Of a DNA stretch of 64,000 nucleotides, positions 59,318 to 64,000 are shown piece after piece. A model generated the notes under the pieces. The model was not told the origin of the DNA. It was given only the letters and a program-made list of their open reading frames with translations, and searched no databases. This DNA is from Desulfobulbaceae bacterium BRH_c16a (lineage in GTDB: Bacteria > Desulfobacterota > Desulfobulbia > Desulfobulbales > Desulfocapsaceae): NCBI GenBank assembly GCA_000961725.1, contig LADS01000057.1, positions 41,220-105,219 of the forward strand. The letters run 5' to 3'. How positions within the stretch are numbered: position 1 is the first letter of the stretch; each line of letters starts with the position of its first letter. The translations under genes were made by a program, and so were the position numbers.

Positions 59318-60136
59318 TTAGACGTGAAAAAATCTCACCAGGAACAGTTTGAAATAGGCCCAGACAACAAAGCGTCCCGGATGCTTTCGATAGAGCAGGA
59401 CTTCGCTTCTTGCCGCGGCAAGACGCAGATCGTAGCCGGTCTCCGCCCTTTTCCCCCATCCTCTGCAATGGTAGGCGAAAAGCCGGGGATCGTAAATCAG
59501 CTTCCAACCGGTCTCCCGTAATCGAATGCCGAGTTCGATGTCTTCCTTGTAGAGAAAGAAATCAGGATCGAAAACATTTCCGCCAAAATGTTCCAAGGCT
59601 TTGATTCGGCAACAGAGAAGGGCGCCACACACGGCGGGAAGAGTCTCGATCAGAGCAAACTGCCCGGTATCTTCGTCGCCCTGTCCACGGTCATACCATC
59701 GACCATACCATTTTCTGAAGATGCCGGCGGAATCAATCTTTCCCGTCGGTTGCATGGTCGTTGCATCAAAGCCAAGCAGTTTACCCGATACCACAGCCGC
59801 ACCGGGATTTTCATGCATTACCTGAATCGCCTGGGAGATATATTCCGACGGCAGAAAGGTATCGGGATTCATAAAAATAACCAGACCGTCTCGATCGGCG
59901 GCCGCTTCTTTAAAACCAAGATTGTTGGCCTGGGAAAAGCCGATGTTGCCGGTTTTGAATATTTTCCTCCCGGGGAGGCGATGGTCGGTATCGAGATAAG
60001 CTGCATTATCCGATCCGCTATCGACAATGATCACCGATTTTATAGGCGCAGTCTGTTTCTCAAGATGGTTGAGACAGACGTCGATAACCCCGGCCGAATT
60101 ATGGGTCACAATGACTATATGTACTGGAATCGGCAT
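59318..60136 (-). CDS. GT2 glycosyltransferase, WbbL-like
   Basis: A 272-aa family 2 enzyme. The GT-A start is VHIVIVTHNSAGVID, the second strand is SVIIVDSGSDNAAY, KTGNIGFSQANNLGFKEA marks the nucleotide-sugar site, the metal motif is NPDTFLP, and the catalytic region has FFLYKEDIELGIRL. These match GT2 members such as WbbL (rhamnosyltransferase), but substrate specificity cannot be deduced. The gene is short and lacks a membrane anchor. It is followed 39 bp later by the next GT2 gene in the minus-strand run. Confidence 0.88.
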   Translation of the reverse strand: MPIPVHIVIVTHNSAGVIDVCLNHLEKQTAPIKSVIIVDSGSDNAAYLDTDHRLPGRKIFKTGNIGFSQANNLGFKEAAADRDGLVIFMNPDTFLPSEYISQAIQVMHENPGAAVVSGKLLGFDATTMQPTGKIDSAGIFRKWYGRWYDRGQGDEDTGQFALIETLPAVCGALLCCRIKALEHFGGNVFDPDFFLYKEDIELGIRLRETGWKLIYDPRLFAYHCRGWGKRAETGYDLRLAAARSEVLLYRKHPGRFVVWAYFKLFLVRFFHV

Positions 60137-60155
60137 AGCTTTTAAAAAGAGTTTT

Positions 60156-61205
60156 CTACAGGAGGAGAGTGCAGTACAGATTGAGCAGGAAGTTGCCTTT
60201 GCCCGCCGCCGTTCTTCTTGCCATAATTGAAAAAACCGCCTCCTGTTCTGCCGATCGTATCATGGCGGCAAACTGTTGCATCGGCACCAGGTTGTTTTTA
60301 TCCCTCATTTGGCGACGTTTTGCCGCCAGTTGCGGGGAAGAACCGACAACTTGAAAAAGCCCCGTCAAGTAAGGGAAAAGCATGCCTTTTTTCAGGCAAA
60401 ACAACATCCAGGCGATCTGGTATGCGGCAATTGCCGGAAAAAATCGCATAAAAAGGCCCGGTGAATAATTTTTAAGAAGAACATAAAAATTGTTCCGCGT
60501 CGAAAGCCGAACGGTGAGTTCATTGATTTTTGATCCGGAACTGGCACTGCCGATATGATAAACGACTGCCGAAGCGATGAACATGCAGCGGTTTCCCAGC
60601 CGCCTGGCTCTCATGTTCAAATCGACGTCTTCCAGGTAGGCAAAAAAATCGTTGTCGAAGAGACCTACCTGAGTAAAAAAGCGCCGTGGATAAAGAGCCG
60701 CGCCGGCACAGGCCCCGAAAGTCTCCCGATCCTGACGATACACTTCGCTGTCCTGTTCCATGGTTCCAAGACGGTAACCGACACCACCCCTCAGCACTGC
60801 GTCGCCTGCGCCATCGATATGTTCACGCTGGTGAAAGTTCATCATCTTCAGCGCAAAAAAGTCATAATCATGATGTTTGCCGACGGCAAGATGAAGATTT
60901 TCGAGACAATCGGGCGCCACTTCCATGTCATTATTCAAGAGAAGCAGCCACGGCGCAACGGCTGCTTCAATGCCAGTATTGACGGCAACGCTGAAGCCGG
61001 TGTTGCGATCCAGTTTTATCAGCCTGACTTCCGGGAATTGCCGTTCCACAAGCTCGATCGATCCGTCCCGGGAACCATTGTCGACAATGGTAATACAAAA
61101 GCCGCGAAAGGTCTGCCGCCTGAGAGACAGCAGGCAGTGCTCCAGCATGTCTTTGCCGTTCCAATTCGGTATAATGATCTCAATTAGCGATTGGCCAGCC
61201 ATCAC
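60156..61205 (-). CDS. GT2 glycosyltransferase
   Basis: A 349-aa GT2 protein with EIIIPNWNGKDMLEHCLLSL at the start, IVDNGSRDGSIELVE, LDRNTGFSVAVNTGIEAA, and LLLNNDMEV for the metal site. The C-terminal third is more hydrophobic (FFPAIAAYQIAWMLFCLKKGM), suggesting membrane contact. It belongs to the same group as the preceding WbbL-like gene. Its start lies 26 bp inside the 3' end of the upstream polyprenol glycosyltransferase gene, an overlap that implies coupled translation. Confidence 0.87.
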   Translation of the reverse strand: MMAGQSLIEIIIPNWNGKDMLEHCLLSLRRQTFRGFCITIVDNGSRDGSIELVERQFPEVRLIKLDRNTGFSVAVNTGIEAAVAPWLLLLNNDMEVAPDCLENLHLAVGKHHDYDFFALKMMNFHQREHIDGAGDAVLRGGVGYRLGTMEQDSEVYRQDRETFGACAGAALYPRRFFTQVGLFDNDFFAYLEDVDLNMRARRLGNRCMFIASAVVYHIGSASSGSKINELTVRLSTRNNFYVLLKNYSPGLFMRFFPAIAAYQIAWMLFCLKKGMLFPYLTGLFQVVGSSPQLAAKRRQMRDKNNLVPMQQFAAMIRSAEQEAVFSIMARRTAAGKGNFLLNLYCTLLL

Positions 61206-62178
61206 TCTCTCTGACGACTTGTTCCCCGTCTTCAGTCCGATACACTTTCTTTATATGATATACCGGCTTATTCTGGGACTCATGGTAGGTACGGGCCTGG
61301 AGTTCAGCTATGAGACCGAGGGAAATAAACTGGATACCGATAAAAATGAGCAGAACCGCCAAAAAAAGCAGCGGCCTGTCGGAAAGAGGCACTCCGAAAA
61401 ACTGCCGCTGAATAGTCATGACCAAGGCGAGGAGAAAGCCTATACCCCCTGAGACGACCCCCATCAGCCCGAAGACCTGGATGGGTCGCGTCGAGTAGCT
61501 GAGCAGGAACTTCACTGTCATAAGATCGAGTACGACCCTGATTGTCCTCGATATACCGTATTTGGAAGAACCAAACCGCCTGGCCCGGTGATTTACTTTC
61601 ACCTCGGTGAAATCGATACCCATCCCGCTGGCTATGGCGGGAATGAAACGATGCATTTCGCCGTACAGCTTGACGCTCTTGATGACCTCCTTGCGAAAAG
61701 CCTTCAGGGTGCAGCCGTAGTCATGAAGATTGACTCCGGTTGTTTTCGATATGATCTTGTTGGCGATAATCGAAGGCAATCTCCTGTTGATAAAGGCATC
61801 TTTCCGGTCGTATCGCCAGCCGGTGACGACATCGTTGCCGGCCTTTATCTTTGCAAGAAGGAGCGGAATATCTTTTGGATCGTTCTGCAGATCCGCATCC
61901 ATGGTAATTATGACATCGCCGGTGGCATAATCGAAACCGGCCGCCATCGCCGCTGTCTGGCCGAAATTCTTGCGGAAACTGACGACGACGACACGATTGT
62001 CCTTCTGCTGGATGTCGCGTAACAGCGCAAGACTCCGGTCGGTGCTCCCATCGTCGATAAAGACAATTTCATACTCTTCCTCGAGAGGCACCAGAACCTC
62101 CATCAATTCTTGATAGAGAATGGGAATATTTTCTTCCTCATTTAAGAGCGGAATAACGACTGAGAGTAACAAGGTCAT
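61180..62178 (-). CDS. Polyprenol-phosphate glycosyltransferase (ArnC/DPM1-like)
   Basis: A 332-aa GT2 enzyme of the DPM1/ArnC-like group. It has LSVVIPLLNEEENI, IVFIDDGSTDRSL and the DADLQNDP metal motif, and ends with two membrane helices (about 234-258 and 270-295) that hold it to the inner membrane. The basic HRARRFGSSKYGISRTIRVV region before them is typical of the group. It likely transfers a sugar from a nucleotide donor to undecaprenyl phosphate, providing a lipid-linked sugar for a later step. The flippase-like gene upstream is 34 bp away. Confidence 0.9.
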   Translation of the reverse strand: MTLLLSVVIPLLNEEENIPILYQELMEVLVPLEEEYEIVFIDDGSTDRSLALLRDIQQKDNRVVVVSFRKNFGQTAAMAAGFDYATGDVIITMDADLQNDPKDIPLLLAKIKAGNDVVTGWRYDRKDAFINRRLPSIIANKIISKTTGVNLHDYGCTLKAFRKEVIKSVKLYGEMHRFIPAIASGMGIDFTEVKVNHRARRFGSSKYGISRTIRVVLDLMTVKFLLSYSTRPIQVFGLMGVVSGGIGFLLALVMTIQRQFFGVPLSDRPLLFLAVLLIFIGIQFISLGLIAELQARTYHESQNKPVYHIKKVYRTEDGEQVVRESDGWPIAN

Positions 62179-62212
62179 ATCTCCAAAGTGTTGTATAAAT
62201 TGAGATGAAAGT

Positions 62213-63289
62213 TCATAGTGTAGTAAATTCTTCCTTTACCGGCGGCAGCCGATGCTTCTGCCTGTAAACAAGGTAGGATATGAAGCCCAGGCCACCCAGA
62301 CTCAGCATTTTCAAGCGAAGCAGCAGCCCCATGGCAAGCGACTCCGCCCCTCCCACTCCGACGATGAGGAAATAAAAAACAAAAACCGATTCAACATATC
62401 CAAGGTTGCCGAGAAGGGTTACAGGGACATGCGCCACAAGCATGATGGCCGGAACAACCGCACAGATTGCCAAAAAATCCACTTTTACATGAAATGCACT
62501 GAATGCGGTATAGACATTCACCCAGGTGAGCAAATAAAAAAGAACAGTTAATAAGGTAAGCCGCGAGAGAAACCGGGCGTCCTGTTTTATCGCATCCACT
62601 GCGATCTGCATTTCTATCCTCAATTTTTTGAGACGTTCAATGCTCTTGCGATACAGGTTTTCGACAAATGTCGTCGGGCGGGCGAGGCCTTTACACCAGC
62701 GTTTTTCCGAAATTTTACGCAAAATTGCAAAGAATCCCTCTGCCAGTTTATTGGGGATGTTGAAAGGGGATCTCGCTTTCCATATCCATAGGATGCATGC
62801 GGCGCCTGCAAGACCGGCGCAGGCAGGGACCAAAAAATATGGATTGGCATACAGCTCGATTCGAAACAACGGCGCTATCGCAACCAGGATAAAGAGAAAA
62901 ACTATACCGGAAAATCGTTCTACAAACACACTGACAGCGGCATAAGACTGATTTTCTATGGTTTTGCCTGCATAGTAGGATCGGACGACATCGCCGCCGA
63001 CCGTAGAAGGCAGAATATTTGAGAAAAAAGAGCCGATCAAGTAAATTTTGAACAGCTCCCAATATCCAAGCTGCTTCGTTTTCAGATCAAGAATAATCTT
63101 CCATTTCGCACAGCTTACCATCAACATTATGAGTGTCACGGCAAAAGAGATACCGAAAAACGGCCAACTGATGTTGGAAAAAACCGTAACCAGTTCATTA
63201 CCGCGGACAAAAGAAAGCAGCATTGAAAAAAAGGCACAGCTGATAGCCAGTTTTAAAAAGAGCTGCAATGCTTTTGGTACCTTTTTCAT
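62213..63289 (-). CDS. Flippase-like membrane protein (LPG synthase TM-type, UPF0104)
   Basis: A 358-aa integral membrane protein with about eight hydrophobic helices. It contains SFFSNILPSTVGGDVVRSYYAG near 71-92 (shown as a description of the family block, with the conserved GGD and R) and further FSGIVFLFI. It matches the flippase-like domain of the UPF0104/AglD-MprF family, which probably flips or handles polyprenyl- or glycerolipid-linked molecules. The assignment to polysaccharide export is from the neighbours. It is the first gene of the minus-strand run. A spacer with the end of an IS256-like element lies upstream. Confidence 0.82.
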   Translation of the reverse strand: MKKVPKALQLFLKLAISCAFFSMLLSFVRGNELVTVFSNISWPFFGISFAVTLIMLMVSCAKWKIILDLKTKQLGYWELFKIYLIGSFFSNILPSTVGGDVVRSYYAGKTIENQSYAAVSVFVERFSGIVFLFILVAIAPLFRIELYANPYFLVPACAGLAGAACILWIWKARSPFNIPNKLAEGFFAILRKISEKRWCKGLARPTTFVENLYRKSIERLKKLRIEMQIAVDAIKQDARFLSRLTLLTVLFYLLTWVNVYTAFSAFHVKVDFLAICAVVPAIMLVAHVPVTLLGNLGYVESVFVFYFLIVGVGGAESLAMGLLLRLKMLSLGGLGFISYLVYRQKHRLPPVKEEFTTL

Positions 63290-63584
63290 ATGAGTGAAGA
63301 GATAAAGAGCTTAAATTGACGCTGCGAACACACGCCGGAAAGGAAGATTCCCTTCATACCATATCTTGCGCCTATGACCAAGAAGAAGTCTCCGGAAACG
63401 GCTTGCAATACAAGCGGGAGTATTCAAAATTCTGTGTCACGGTTCATAATTCTCAATCAACCACTGAAGGTAGCGGAAGCTGAAACCAGCTCCGAGAATG
63501 GGCCCTCAGATATGCTCGTCGGAGGAGCTGGTTTCAGCTGGAGCGGGTTTACGAGAACTATCTTTTTCATAAGACATCAACCTA
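63290..63584. other. 295-bp spacer with probable IS end
   Basis: Between the flippase start and the transposase stop there is no gene. A sequence around 63427-63450 beginning with a TTCTGTGTCA segment resembles the outer end of IS256-family terminal repeats, and would be the end of the insertion element. A 16-bp inverted repeat follows inside. Confidence 0.4.
63478..63539. repeat. 16-bp perfect inverted repeat with 30-bp loop
   Basis: AGCTGAAACCAGCTCC (63478-63493) is exactly inverted at 63524-63539. It lies about 45 bp downstream of the transposase stop codon and may act as its transcription terminator, or protect the element from outside transcription. Confidence 0.6.
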
Positions 63585-64000
63585 TCAGAGTTTCAATTCC
63601 TTATCCAGCCTTCCTTCAAAAAATATCGCCAACTGAGAAATTGTCAGGGACCAGTTATGGATCGGCATTGTCCATTTCTTGCTGGCATTCTGAATCCCCA
63701 TATACAGTAGTTTCAACAGGCTGTCCTGATTCGGGAAAGCGCCTTTGGTCTTGGTCAATTTCCGAAATTGACGGTGAACCGCCTCAATGGTATTGGTCGT
63801 ATAGATAATACGCCGAATATCATCAGGAAACTTGAAATACTGACTGAGTCGCTCCCAATTGTTTCGCCAGGATTTGATGACAATAGGGTATTTGTCATTC
63901 CATTTGTCCGCCAAAATATCAAGTTCAGATGCGGCTAAATCTTTAGTGCTGGCCTTGTATACCCGCTTGAGATCAACCATGAATTCTTTCTGGTTCTTTG
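63585..64000 (-). CDS. IS256-family (mutator) transposase, C-terminal part, cut by window edge
   Basis: The frame continues past 64000 on the minus strand (its codons upstream of 63980 read KNQKEF), so only the last 138 residues or so are seen here. These include the FKVPDDIR-like segment YFKFPDDIRRIIYTTNTIEAVHRQFRK (quoted in part; key residues are TNTIE and the QFRK), which is the C-terminal catalytic Glu region of IS256 transposases. It starts a mobile element of DDE type that copies or moves itself. Whether it is intact cannot be judged. Confidence 0.88.
   Translation of the reverse strand, partial: KNQKEFMVDLKRVYKASTKDLAASELDILADKWNDKYPIVIKSWRNNWERLSQYFKFPDDIRRIIYTTNTIEAVHRQFRKLTKTKGAFPNQDSLLKLLYMGIQNASKKWTMPIHNWSLTISQLAIFFEGRLDKELKL

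Noticed and set aside
63374..63808. 144-aa plus-strand frame near the IS end
   Set aside because: It is antisense to the IS256 transposase and covers the inverted repeat.

Overview
The window is a 64 kb piece of a bacterial chromosome with moderate GC. It is densely packed with housekeeping genes and carries no rRNA, tRNA, CRISPR array or plasmid/phage module that I could recognise. The gene content points to an anaerobic, probably sulfate-reducing member of Desulfobacterota, most likely near Desulfobulbales. The reasons are a di-haem type succinate dehydrogenase/fumarate reductase, LL-diaminopimelate aminotransferase (DapL), a DUF39-type homocysteine synthesis protein beside a LarE-like sulfur transferase, an FmdE-family protein, DUF4911, and dicarboxylate-type TRAP transporters under a DctB/DctD pair. 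This placement is inferred from gene content only.

Layout. 0-10 kb: ldcA/coaX, cutA with a small Zn-ribbon gene, a type IIA topoisomerase pair (parE/parC-like), miaB, DUF4911 and purB. 10-20 kb: recJ-miaA-comEA-like run, trmL, two adjacent small inverted-repeat (MITE-like) elements, serC, a radical SAM gene with unusual cysteine spacing, rlmN, a 136-bp fold-back element, a DUF445 gene and a HAD phosphatase. 20-30 kb: sdhC-sdhA-sdhB closed by a strong terminator, a geranylgeranyl-reductase-like flavoprotein, a small two-CXXCH protein, pepN, dapL, ispH and a universal stress protein.

30-41 kb is the most structured part. Two nearly identical TRAP operons (dctP-dctQ-dctM) lie in tandem, followed by dctD and dctB. 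Both dctP genes have a -24/-12 (sigma-54) type promoter, and each is preceded by a matching pair of 14-bp palindromes with almost the same spacing. This makes a coherent signal-to-promoter circuit: DctB senses, DctD binds the palindromes, and the sigma-54 promoters fire.

41-56 kb: a lipoprotein, a fused HisH-HisF protein of the type known from yeast and plants, an FmdE-family gene, HU, a larE-like plus DUF39 pair, pheA, moaA, tsaD-DUF2062-rsmA, an unknown gene, nadA, a DUF3524 (queuosine mannosyltransferase-type) gene, a YkgJ-family gene and ychJ. 56-64 kb: a minus-strand surface polysaccharide run (flippase-like membrane protein, four GT2 glycosyltransferases, a WbaP-like phosphoglycosyltransferase) that leads into coaBC. 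It is preceded at the window edge by a truncated IS256-family transposase.

I did not find a wholly new multi-gene system. The best leads are the duplicated sigma-54 TRAP regulon with its palindromes, the eukaryote-type HisHF fusion, the LarE/DUF39 pairing, and the small inverted-repeat elements.
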